DNA of 64,000 nucleotides from Gemmatimonadetes bacterium T265 (GTDB lineage Bacteria; Gemmatimonadota; Gemmatimonadetes; Gemmatimonadales; Gemmatimonadaceae). The position numbers and the translations under genes were made by a program. This document shows positions 35,000-42,936 of the stretch, one piece after another. The DNA lies in contig BPUI01000001.1 in NCBI GenBank assembly GCA_019973575.1, positions 496,001-560,000 of the forward strand. The letters are read 5' to 3'. How positions within the stretch are numbered: position 1 is the stretch's first letter; each line of letters starts with the position of its first letter. The notes under the pieces are model-generated. The model saw only the letters and a list, made by a program, of their open reading frames with translations, made no database searches and was not told the origin of the DNA.

Positions 35000-36160
35000 T
35001 CAGGCCGGGACGGCGCCTGCCGGCGTCGCCGCTCCCCTGACCAGGTCGAGGATGGCCGTGAGACCGAGTGCGGGGGGCGAGGCGATCGTCCCGGCCTCGT
35101 CGATGAGGTAGGCGACCGGCGTCGCGAACATCGCATAGTTGCGCGACACCTCCCAGTGGCGCTGCAACAGGATGGGGAATGTGATCCCCTCCGTGTGCGC
35201 CAGGTTCGCGTCGCGCCCGCCGCGGCTGATTGCGACCACCCGGAACGGGACAGTCCCGGCGCGATGGACCCGCTCCAGCTCCGGCATGGCCCGCTGGCAG
35301 GGGCCGCAGTGCGGGTCGGTGAAGACGAGCAGCAGGCCGCGCCCGAGGAACTCGGACAGGGAGTGTTCCCCGCCCTGCACCGCCGGCAGCCGGAAGTCCG
35401 GCGCGGGCTCGCCCGGGTGCAGCCCGGTGCGGCGGATATGCGTTCCCGTGGGCACCGGCGGGAGGTGCAGGGGGCTGTAGTCCGTCCCGGTCCCTTCAGG
35501 CGCCGTCGCCACGCCGGCCGGGTCCGCCTCGGCATGTTGCAGGAGCGCCAGCACTGCTGCGACGCCGAGCGCCCGTTCGCCCACGGTTCGCCCCTCCGCG
35601 TCGATGCGATAGGCAGCGGGCGTCCCGTCGGCACGCAGCACCCGCGCGAGCTCGCGCTCCTCCTGCACGAGCACCGGGAACGTGAGCCCGTGCTCCGCGG
35701 CGAACGCCCGGTTGCGCTCCGGATCGCCGGTCCCGATCAGCAGCACCACGGCGCCGCCGGCGTCCGGGCGCAGGCGCCCCATGCGCGCGAACAGTTCGCG
35801 GCTGGCGTCACACGCCGGGTCGAAGAACACCAGCAGCACCTCCCGCCCGCGCCACTCCCAGAGGGTGAGACTCCCGCCATCGGGCGTCGCGAGCTCGAAG
35901 TCCGGGACCACGGCTCCGGACGGCCAGCCCGCGATCGGACCGTGCGGTGCAGAGGACGCCGCTGCGCCGTCGCCGGACGCGCCACGCTCACTCGCCGCGG
36001 CCTCCTCGAGCGCGTCGCGCACCGCGCGCGTTTCCTCCTCCAGCCGTTCGATGCGCCGGAGGATCCGCCCGTTCTGGAGCAGCGTCTGGTACGCGAGCCA
36101 ACCCGAAACCGCGGCGACGAGGAGCACCAGCGCCGCGCCGATTGTGAGGACGAGAGTCAT
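35000..36160 (-). CDS. Membrane-anchored double thioredoxin-like (TlpA/MauD-type) protein
   Basis: This 386-residue protein starts at ATG 36160, overlapping the GT32 stop (ATGA). Residues 3-24 form a membrane anchor; 30-56 are a likely coiled coil (RRIERLEEETRAVRDALEE). Domain 1 (about 83-210) is a peroxiredoxin/TlpA fold with a single Cys (FFDPACDAS, Cys117, Ser120). Domain 2 (about 248-380) has an intact CGPC (Cys285, Cys288) and the cis-Pro loop TPVAYLID (Pro348). Domain 2 can do thiol-disulfide exchange outside the membrane; domain 1 resembles MauD-like or one-Cys forms. The adjacent Cys-rich peptide is an obvious candidate substrate. Confidence 0.88.
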   Translation of the reverse strand: MTLVLTIGAALVLLVAAVSGWLAYQTLLQNGRILRRIERLEEETRAVRDALEEAAASERGASGDGAAASSAPHGPIAGWPSGAVVPDFELATPDGGSLTLWEWRGREVLLVFFDPACDASRELFARMGRLRPDAGGAVVLLIGTGDPERNRAFAAEHGLTFPVLVQEERELARVLRADGTPAAYRIDAEGRTVGERALGVAAVLALLQHAEADPAGVATAPEGTGTDYSPLHLPPVPTGTHIRRTGLHPGEPAPDFRLPAVQGGEHSLSEFLGRGLLLVFTDPHCGPCQRAMPELERVHRAGTVPFRVVAISRGGRDANLAHTEGITFPILLQRHWEVSRNYAMFATPVAYLIDEAGTIASPPALGLTAILDLVRGAATPAGAVPA

Positions 36161-37092
36161 CGTTCCGCGAGGAGAGGGAGCGCGCCGATTCGCGGCAGCC
36201 CGTCGCGTGCGGGGCGATGGCGCAGGTCGCGCACGCGCCAGCGGATGCGGTCGCGCAGCGCGAGCGGCGCCGGGAGGTAGCGTCGGGCCACGATGTTGTA
36301 CGTGGTATCCACCCGCGCCAGATAGCGCTCGGTGAGCCGCCCGGCGTGGAAGGACGAGAAGTCGCGGCGGTGCCGCGACCACCAGAGGTGGCTCCACAGG
36401 TGCATGCTCACCACGCCCTCCGTGTCGTCGTCGAGTTCCTGCAGCAGCGTGCGGATCCCCGCGCGCGTCCACTCGTGCTTGTAGAACGTGCGCGGCGGCT
36501 CCACGTGGATCAGCTCCGGATGCTCCTCGCTCAGGCGTTGCGGCAGCAGCGTGGAGTGATTGCTCCACGAGCCGTCGAACGCGCGCGGCATCGCCTCCAG
36601 CCACCGCCGCCCGAACTCCGCGTTCGGCTCGGCCATGATCACGGCGTTGCACAGCGAGCGCTGCGGCCGGTCGACGCCCGCCGGCGCCACGTCGCGCTCG
36701 CGGCCGAGCACGAAGCGCTGCTCGCGCAGGTGCGCCGGGAACGGGCGCACGAAGATCGTGTCGATATCGGCGTAAATCCCGCCGTGCGCGAGCAGCCGCT
36801 CCAGGCGCACGAAGTCGGCGTGGTGCGCGTACCGGAACGCCGCCACGGCGGGGTCACGATAGCGGAACCCTTCCACCACGCCGCCGAGCGGGACGCGCAC
36901 CGGGGTGACGCGCCGCTTCGCCAGTTCCCAATACCGCCCGTACGGCTCGTGGTGGTAGTAGACCAGGATCTCGTCGGGCCGGTTCACCCGCCAGCACGAC
37001 TCGAGGCAAAGGTAGAATGCCAGGTGGAACGGCTCCGTCTGCCGCCTGAGCCCGAAGACGAAGTGGAAGACGTTGGGGATCCGTGTCGTCAT
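36157..37092 (-). CDS. GT32-type glycosyltransferase (DXD motif), first gene of the operon
   Basis: This 311-residue protein starts at ATG 37092 (MTTRIPNVFHFVFG). GT32 signatures are PNVFHFVFG, the DXD block ADFVRLERLLAHGGIYADIDTIFVRPF (Asp109, Asp111), NAVIMAEPNAEFGRRWLEAM, and the C-terminal MHLWSHLWW. GT32 enzymes transfer mannose, galactose or other hexoses from nucleotide sugars. The stop overlaps the TlpA-like start. No clear promoter was identified in the gene-free kilobase upstream. Confidence 0.85.
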   Translation of the reverse strand: MTTRIPNVFHFVFGLRRQTEPFHLAFYLCLESCWRVNRPDEILVYYHHEPYGRYWELAKRRVTPVRVPLGGVVEGFRYRDPAVAAFRYAHHADFVRLERLLAHGGIYADIDTIFVRPFPAHLREQRFVLGRERDVAPAGVDRPQRSLCNAVIMAEPNAEFGRRWLEAMPRAFDGSWSNHSTLLPQRLSEEHPELIHVEPPRTFYKHEWTRAGIRTLLQELDDDTEGVVSMHLWSHLWWSRHRRDFSSFHAGRLTERYLARVDTTYNIVARRYLPAPLALRDRIRWRVRDLRHRPARDGLPRIGALPLLAER

Positions 37093-38164
37093 CCCGCCGC
37101 TCCGTCCGTCAGCGCAGCGCGACCGGGACGTGTCGGCGGGCGAGTCGCCGGACAGGACAGGATGGGTGATCTGCGACGCATCGGGCGCGGGCCGGGCCGA
37201 CAGTGCGCCCCGGGCGTGGGTCGGCGCAAGGGCACCACGGGCACGAGTCCCTGCCACCTTCTGTCCGTAGCACACCGGGGGCCCGCTGCTATCTAGCGCG
37301 AGCAGCAGCTGACTGGATACCCGAAGTTCGGGGCACCTCACACACAGGTCGTCGCACGGTACGCCGCCGGTGCGCGGTGGGCGCGAACGCGCACTGGTAG
37401 ACGGCCTCGCGAATCGCCCGCTGACGCTCGCCGAGTTGCTGGGCGGCGTGAGCGCCGAGGCGGGGTCGAAGGTGATGCGCGGCGGGCGTGACGGTGAGCG
37501 CCTGGACCGGCGGGGCGGCGCGGGCGGACGGGAGCAGGGGTCGGGTGAGGGGCATTGGGCGCAGAACCTCGGATCGAGGCGAGAACGGCGACGCGCTCGC
37601 CGACCGGGTGCGACCGCACGTTCCCATCGACGTACACGCGAAATCCCGGCAAACCGTCTCATGGGCGAGGCGTCGCGCGCCATATCGGGCACATGTTCCG
37701 AGGTGCGACTGCGGGCCGTGCTGTGCGGCACGCGGTTACCTCGCCACCGCCACGGGGACGCCGACGGGGACGACGCCGCGCCGGAGGTGGACGTGCTCGC
37801 GCTCGACGCGCAGAAGAGCCGCGTGGTCGAGCCGCGTGACCTCGCCGGGCTCACCGGGCTGCGAGCGCAGAGGGGTATCGCGACGGCTTTCGAGACGCCC
37901 CGCGACCACCGGCGTCGCGACCTCCCAGCACGAAATCGCGCCGGCACCGAGGTCGCGACGCTGCCGTGCGTCGATTGCGGACCGGCGAGCGTTCGGCAGA
38001 TACGGACCGTCGGGTACACCCGTCCCGCGACGACCTCTGGGGCGAACGGCCAACAGGCAGCCCGAGTGTGCCCGACCGGTGCGCACTTTGAGATCAACAA
38101 GCGGGACGCGTCGGCCGTGCGCGGAGGGCATCGTGCAGCATCCTCCCAACCCGACGGAGCCCCG
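37093..38164. other. Gene-free region of about 1.07 kb
   Basis: It contains the upstream region of both the GT operon (-) and the DUF1203 gene (+). I find no protein-like frame, RNA gene or repeat. It has fewer runs of G/C and more GCGAC/CGTACA words than flanking genes. A promoter for the GT operon must lie in its left part, but no -35/-10 pair is convincing. Confidence 0.55.
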
Positions 38165-38632
38165 ATGTCCTTCCAAATTCGCGCCCTTGCGGCCGCCCCG
38201 CTTGCGCCCCTGTTCTCGATGTCGGACGACGAGTTGCGCGCCCGCGGCGCCGTGCGCCAACTCGTCGACCGCATCCCCGGCTTCCCCTGCCGCGTGAGCC
38301 TCGCCGACGCCGAGCCGGGTGAGACCGTCATCCTCGTCCACCACGAACACCAGCCCGCCGACACGCCCTACCGCGCGGGCCACGCGATCTACGTCCGCGA
38401 AGGCGCCACCGAGGCGCGGCCGGCGGTGGACGAGGTCCCCGAGGTGCTCCGTCGGCGCCTGCTATCGGTGCGCGCCTTCGACACCGCGGGGATGATGGTC
38501 GACGCCGACGTGGTCGACGGCCGCGCACTCGAGCCGGTCGTCGACCGCATGTTCGCACGCGACGACGTCGCCTACCTGCACCTGCACAACGCGAAGCCGG
38601 GCTGCTACGCCGCGCGCGTCGACCGCGCCTGA
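38165..38632 (+). CDS. DUF1203 family protein
   Basis: This 155-residue protein begins MSFQIRALAAAPLAPLFSMSDDELRARGA. DUF1203 markers are GFPCRVSLADAEPGETVILVHHEHQPADTPYRAGHAIYVREGA, RAFDTAGMMVDADVVDG and AYLHLHNAKPGCYAARVDRA. The start ATG 38165 is the family start; the frame is open upstream without similarity. The function is unknown. It is cytoplasmic by the lack of a signal peptide. Confidence 0.85.
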   Translation: MSFQIRALAAAPLAPLFSMSDDELRARGAVRQLVDRIPGFPCRVSLADAEPGETVILVHHEHQPADTPYRAGHAIYVREGATEARPAVDEVPEVLRRRLLSVRAFDTAGMMVDADVVDGRALEPVVDRMFARDDVAYLHLHNAKPGCYAARVDRA

Positions 38633-38737
38633 CCCGGGGGCGCACGCTTGCCGCTGACGGGCTCGGTAGGAAGATTGACTGCTACGCGCCGCGCGACGCA
38701 CGCCGGCGGCGCCCCCGCCCCCGTCGCCCGCCGCCCC

Positions 38738-40735
38738 GTGTCCCGTCGAGTTCTCCGCCGCCTCGCCGCGCCCGCGCTCCTCGCCGCCCCGGCCCTGCTC
38801 GCCGCGCAGGCCCCCCACATCACCCCGGCCGGCGACCCGTCCGTCCGCGCCGACACGATCTACAAGCTCGCCGTCGACCCCGCGGCCCACCCCGAGGAGG
38901 ACGCCTACTTCCTCCTCGACGACGGCGTCGTGCGCGTCGAGGCCGACGGGCGCAACACGGCCACCTTCCGCCAGGTCATCCAGGTCCTCAAGCCGGACGC
39001 CGTCGCGCGCATGCGCGAGCAGGAATTCTCCTACGCGCCCAAGCACGAGCGCCTCACGATCAACTGGATCCGCGTCGTGCGCCCCGACGGCCGCGTCGTC
39101 AGCGCCGCGCCGACGCACGTGCAGGATTCCGACGTGCCGGCGGAGATGGGCGACCCGGTCTACTCGGACCGGCGCGTGCGCCGCGTCTCGCTCACCGGCG
39201 TCGAGCCGGGCACGATCGTCGACTACAGCTACACGCGCGAGGAGCTCAAGCCCTTCCACCCCGGCGACTTCCTGCAGCCGTGGGGCGTGAACACGGGGCT
39301 CGGCGTGCGCCGCTCGCGCTTCGTGGTCGACGCGCCCGCGTCGCTCGCGCTGCGCGTTCGCGAGGAGAACCTCACCTTCGCGCGCCGCACCGACCGCGTC
39401 ACCACGCCGGCCGGCCCGCGCGTCGTCTACACCTGGGCAACCGCCGACCTGCCGCGCCTCAAGGGCGAGCCCTACGCGGCCGACTCGACCGGCGTCTACC
39501 AGGCCGTCTACGTCTCGACGCCGGTTACCTGGCAGGACATCGGCGGCTGGTACGCCGGCAACGCGCGCGGGCGCTACGCGTTAGGCCCGACCGCGTCCGC
39601 GAAGCTCGCCGAGGTCCTCAAGCCCGCCCGCACCCGCGACGACTCGCTGCGCGCGGTGCACCGCTGGGTCGCGGAGGACGTCCGCTACGTCTCGATCGCG
39701 CTCGGCCTCGGCGGCTACCAGCCGCGCACCCCCGACGAGGTCGTCCGCACCGGCTACGGCGACTGCAAGGACAAGGCGACGCTCTTCGTCGCTGCGTTAG
39801 GCAAGATGGGCGTCACGGCCTACCCCGTCATCCTCAACTCCTCGGGCGGGGTCAAGCGCGACCTGCCGAGCATCGACCAGCTCGACCACGCGATCGCCGC
39901 CCTGCCCGACGCGGGCGGCGGCTACCAGTTCGTCGACCTCACGGCCAAGTTCGTCCCCTACGGCGAGCTCCCGCCGGGCGAGCAGGGCCAGTTCGGGATG
40001 GTCGTCAAGCCCGACGGAACGACCGAGGTCGTCACGCTGCCGCTCGCCGCGATCGACGCGAACCGCGACTCGGTGCGCGTCTCGGGCACGCTCGCCGCCG
40101 ACGGCACGTTCGACGGCCGCTACGAGGAGGTGCTCGGCGGCGCGCTCGGGAGTGCCTTCCGCTCGGCGTTCGAGCACCCACTCGACACCGCGCAGGCCGC
40201 GCGCGTCGCGACCGCGATCGCGGGGCGCTACTTCGAGGACGCCCAGGGCGACAGCCTGCAGTACACGCCCGGCCTCGACCTCCGCGCCGCCCCACGCCTC
40301 GCCGTCCGCATCCACAACGGCCGCGCCGCGACGGCGTCCGGGTCGACGCTCATCTTCAAGCTCCCGTTCGGCGGAATGGGCGGCATGACGCAGACCGCGC
40401 GCGACCTGGAACGCGAGCCCGTCCGCCACTTCCCGATCGACGCCGTGCGCGTGCTCGGCGCGACGACGGCGGTGTCCGAGCTCACCGTGCGCCTGCCGGC
40501 GGGGTTCCGGGCGCAGCTCCCGCCGTCGACCAAGGCCGAGGGCCCGTTCGGCGGCTACGAGACGGAGTACGCCGAGGACGGCGGGGTGCTGCGCGTGACG
40601 CGCCGCGTCCACGGCGCGCGCGGGATCTACCCGCCGTCGGCCCGCCCGACGCTCGCCACCTGGATGCGCGCGGTAGCCAAGGACGACGCGACGTTCGTCG
40701 TGCTCACGAAGTCGTCGCCGACGACCGGCCAGTGA
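38738..40735 (+). CDS. Exported DUF3857/transglutaminase-like protein
   Basis: From GTG 38738 the protein has 665 residues, with a signal peptide (LAAPALLAAPALLAAQAP). An upstream TTG at 38648 would add 30 residues. The N-terminal DUF3857 domain, about 40-220, has YFLLDDGVVRVEADGRNTATFRQVIQVLKPDAV. The transglutaminase-like domain follows, with WVAEDVRYVSIALGLGGYQP and GYGDCKDKATLFVAAL (Cys343) and LDHAIAALP as the Cys-His part of the triad. The C-terminal part is a DUF3858-like beta domain. The last 109 bp overlap the GGDEF gene tail-to-tail. Substrates of this widespread family are not known. Confidence 0.85.
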   Translation: MSRRVLRRLAAPALLAAPALLAAQAPHITPAGDPSVRADTIYKLAVDPAAHPEEDAYFLLDDGVVRVEADGRNTATFRQVIQVLKPDAVARMREQEFSYAPKHERLTINWIRVVRPDGRVVSAAPTHVQDSDVPAEMGDPVYSDRRVRRVSLTGVEPGTIVDYSYTREELKPFHPGDFLQPWGVNTGLGVRRSRFVVDAPASLALRVREENLTFARRTDRVTTPAGPRVVYTWATADLPRLKGEPYAADSTGVYQAVYVSTPVTWQDIGGWYAGNARGRYALGPTASAKLAEVLKPARTRDDSLRAVHRWVAEDVRYVSIALGLGGYQPRTPDEVVRTGYGDCKDKATLFVAALGKMGVTAYPVILNSSGGVKRDLPSIDQLDHAIAALPDAGGGYQFVDLTAKFVPYGELPPGEQGQFGMVVKPDGTTEVVTLPLAAIDANRDSVRVSGTLAADGTFDGRYEEVLGGALGSAFRSAFEHPLDTAQAARVATAIAGRYFEDAQGDSLQYTPGLDLRAAPRLAVRIHNGRAATASGSTLIFKLPFGGMGGMTQTARDLEREPVRHFPIDAVRVLGATTAVSELTVRLPAGFRAQLPPSTKAEGPFGGYETEYAEDGGVLRVTRRVHGARGIYPPSARPTLATWMRAVAKDDATFVVLTKSSPTTGQ

Positions 40736-42576
40736 TCGGCGGCGAGCCCCATCGCCTGCAGCGCCGGCTCAAAGAACGCGTAACATCCCTTGCCCGCGCC
40801 CTTGGCGCGGTACATCGCGAGATCCGCGTCGCGCAACAGGGCGTCCACGCCGGTGCAGCCGTCCGCCGCGCGCGCGATGCCGATGCTCGTCCCCACCACG
40901 GCCTCGGCCCCTTCCACCACGAACGGCGCGCGCAGCGCCTGCAGGACGCGCTCTGCGACGAGCGTCGCGTCGTCGGGCCCGCGCGTGTGCTCGAGCAGCA
41001 CGGCGAACTCGTCGCCCCCGAGCCGCGCGACCGTGTCGCTGCCGCGCGTCGCGCCGAGTAGCCGCCCGGCCACCTGGACGAGGAGCGCGTCGCCGGCGGC
41101 GTGGCCTAACGAGTCGTTCACGCGCTTGAAGCCGTCGAGGTCGAGCACGAGCACCGCGACGCGCTCGGCCGACGCGCCGCCGAGCGCGCGGGCGAGCTGC
41201 TCGCGCAGGCGCGCGCGGTTGGCGAGTCCGGTGAGCGGGTCGTGCCGCGCCTGGTGCGCGAACGCCTCGCGCGAGTCGCGGAGCGCGTCGACGAGGGTGA
41301 CGTTGCGGATCGCGGTCGCGGCGAGCGCGGCGAGCGCTTCGAGCACCTCGACGTCGGCGCGGCGGTACGCGCCCGCCCGGGCGGCCCGCAGCGCGACGTA
41401 GCCGAGCACGGAGGCACCGAGCGCGGCGTCGACGCCGAAGACGGGCGCGACCAGCGTCGACGTGCTGAGCGGGTTGTCGGGGTCCGCGGCGAGAATCGAC
41501 GCGCGCCCGGCGAGCACGCGCTCGGCCAGCGCGCGGGCGTCCGCCCCGTCGCCGGCCAGCGCGGCGTCGCTCTCGCCGAGCGCCTCGACGGGCCGCCGGC
41601 CGTCGGGGCCGCTTTCGGGGCCGCTTTCGGGGCCGAACACCGCCACCGCGAACGCGTCGAAGTCGAGCACCCGCGCGCACGCGTCGCGGAGCACCCCGTA
41701 GAGCGCCGCGAGCGAGTCGGCACCGATCACGGGCCCCGCCACGTCGGCAACGATCGTCATCCGCGTCGCCGTCGTCTGGGCCTCCTCGCGCGCCGCGACG
41801 AGTCGCGCCTCGCTCTCGCGTAGCGCGACGTGCGCGCGCTCGCGCTCGACGATCCCCGCGTGGAGCGCCTGCACCGTCGCCCCGAGGGCCTCGGCCGTCG
41901 AGTTGAAGCTCGCCGCGAGGCGGCCGAAGTCGTCCTCGACGTGGGCCGGCAGCCGCACGGCGAAGTCGCCGCGCTCGAGCGCGGCGAGCGCGGCGCGCGC
42001 GCGGCGGAGTCGCAGCGTCATCGTCTCCGGGCCCGCGATGGCCAGCGCGCCGAGCGCGGTCAGGCAGGTCGCCTCGACGAGGATGCGCCCCGGGTGCGCG
42101 TCGAAACCGTACGCACGCAGGCCGAACCAGCGCCCGAGCACATAGCTCGGCACGGCGAAGGCGAGCTGGCGGCGGGCAAGCTCCGGCGTGCCGAGCGCCT
42201 GCCCGCCGACGACCAGCACGACGCCCGCGATCACGGTCACGCCCGTCGGCCCGACCAGTCCGGAGAAGACGCAGAGCACGAGCATGTCGACCGCGAGTAC
42301 CGCCTGGATCACCCAGCCGGCGAACCATTCGCGTCGCAGGAGCGCGATCACGCCGAGGTGGCAGGCGAGCGCGACGAGCAGCGGACTTCCGAGCACCCAC
42401 CAGGGCGGCCGGAACCAGCCGAACACGACGTCGATCAGGACGATTCCGAGTCCGAGCCACAGGAACGCGCGCCGCGTGCGCACGGTGTGTCGCAGCTTCG
42501 TCCGCAGCATCCGGAGGTGCTCCGCGGCGCCGAGTGTCGGCACCGCCGCGCGGGTCGGATCGAGCAGGCTGGGCAT
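40627..42576 (-). CDS. Membrane diguanylate cyclase (MASE-like, HAMP-like, GAF, GGDEF)
   Basis: This 649-residue protein starts at ATG 42576. About six membrane segments span residues 35-200. A HAMP-like linker follows (ARAALAALERGDFAVRLPAHVEDDFGRLAASFNSTAEALG), then a GAF-type domain (MTIVADVAGPVIGADSLAALYGVL, about 290-440) and a GGDEF domain (ARHDPLTGLANRARL, LDLDGFKRVNDSLGHAAGD, ARLGGDEFAVLLEH), so it likely makes cyclic di-GMP. There is no EAL domain. A 12-bp in-frame repeat encodes PESGPESGPDG around codon 318. The last ~36 codons lie antisense to the DUF3857 gene. Confidence 0.9.
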   Translation of the reverse strand: MPSLLDPTRAAVPTLGAAEHLRMLRTKLRHTVRTRRAFLWLGLGIVLIDVVFGWFRPPWWVLGSPLLVALACHLGVIALLRREWFAGWVIQAVLAVDMLVLCVFSGLVGPTGVTVIAGVVLVVGGQALGTPELARRQLAFAVPSYVLGRWFGLRAYGFDAHPGRILVEATCLTALGALAIAGPETMTLRLRRARAALAALERGDFAVRLPAHVEDDFGRLAASFNSTAEALGATVQALHAGIVERERAHVALRESEARLVAAREEAQTTATRMTIVADVAGPVIGADSLAALYGVLRDACARVLDFDAFAVAVFGPESGPESGPDGRRPVEALGESDAALAGDGADARALAERVLAGRASILAADPDNPLSTSTLVAPVFGVDAALGASVLGYVALRAARAGAYRRADVEVLEALAALAATAIRNVTLVDALRDSREAFAHQARHDPLTGLANRARLREQLARALGGASAERVAVLVLDLDGFKRVNDSLGHAAGDALLVQVAGRLLGATRGSDTVARLGGDEFAVLLEHTRGPDDATLVAERVLQALRAPFVVEGAEAVVGTSIGIARAADGCTGVDALLRDADLAMYRAKGAGKGCYAFFEPALQAMGLAADHWPVVGDDFVSTTNVASSLATARIQVASVGRADGG

Positions 42577-42723
42577 CACTGGAGTCGGTGGCGCACGGGA
42601 AGGCGGGACGTAGGCAGACGCCCCGGGGGTAGGCGGGCAACGCCTGCGGACCGACGTGGGCGTGGCGACGCGCCCGCGCGCGTCGTACCTTCGCAAGGGG
42701 GAACCCGTCCCCCGCCCCGCCCC

Positions 42724-42915
42724 GTGTCGCGCCTCTTTTCGCTGATCTCCGCGGTCGTCCGCGCGGTGCCGACCGTGCTCGGGGCACCGGACTACGAGCG
42801 GTACGTGGCGTTCGTGCGCGCGACGGATCCCGCGCGACCGGTCCCGGACCGCGCGGCGTTCGAGCGCGAGCGACTCGCCGCTCGCTACGCGCGCCCCGGC
42901 GCGCGCTGCTGCTAA
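42724..42915 (+). CDS. YbdD/YjiX (DUF466) family small protein, usual partner of CstA
   Basis: This 63-residue protein starts at GTG 42724. It matches the YbdD/YjiX pattern: a short hydrophobic N-terminus, then GAPDYERYVAFVRATDPARPVPDRAAFERERLAARY and the terminal ARCC. In E. coli and elsewhere these proteins are encoded next to cstA/btsT-type transporters and are needed for their function. Here cstA is about 22 kb away and this gene lies divergently from the GGDEF gene and just upstream of the M20 peptidase gene. The role is inferred from the family. Confidence 0.85.
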   Translation: MSRLFSLISAVVRAVPTVLGAPDYERYVAFVRATDPARPVPDRAAFERERLAARYARPGARCC

Positions 42916-42936
42916 ACGCGTGCGATCGCGCCGGCC

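Noticed and set aside
30468-37092. Naming the locus a glycocin cluster outright
   Set aside because: Glycocins use a different leader and a peptidase-containing ABC exporter, neither seen here. Only a functional analogy is supported.
38648-38737. TTG 38648 as the start of the DUF3857 protein
   Set aside because: The first 30 residues are low-complexity and would place the signal peptide far from the N-terminus. GTG 38738 puts basic residues just before the hydrophobic core.
41600-41640. 12-bp tandem repeat in the GGDEF gene as a phase-variation site
   Set aside because: It is in frame and short (about two units), so slippage would only change a linker by whole units and not switch the gene off.
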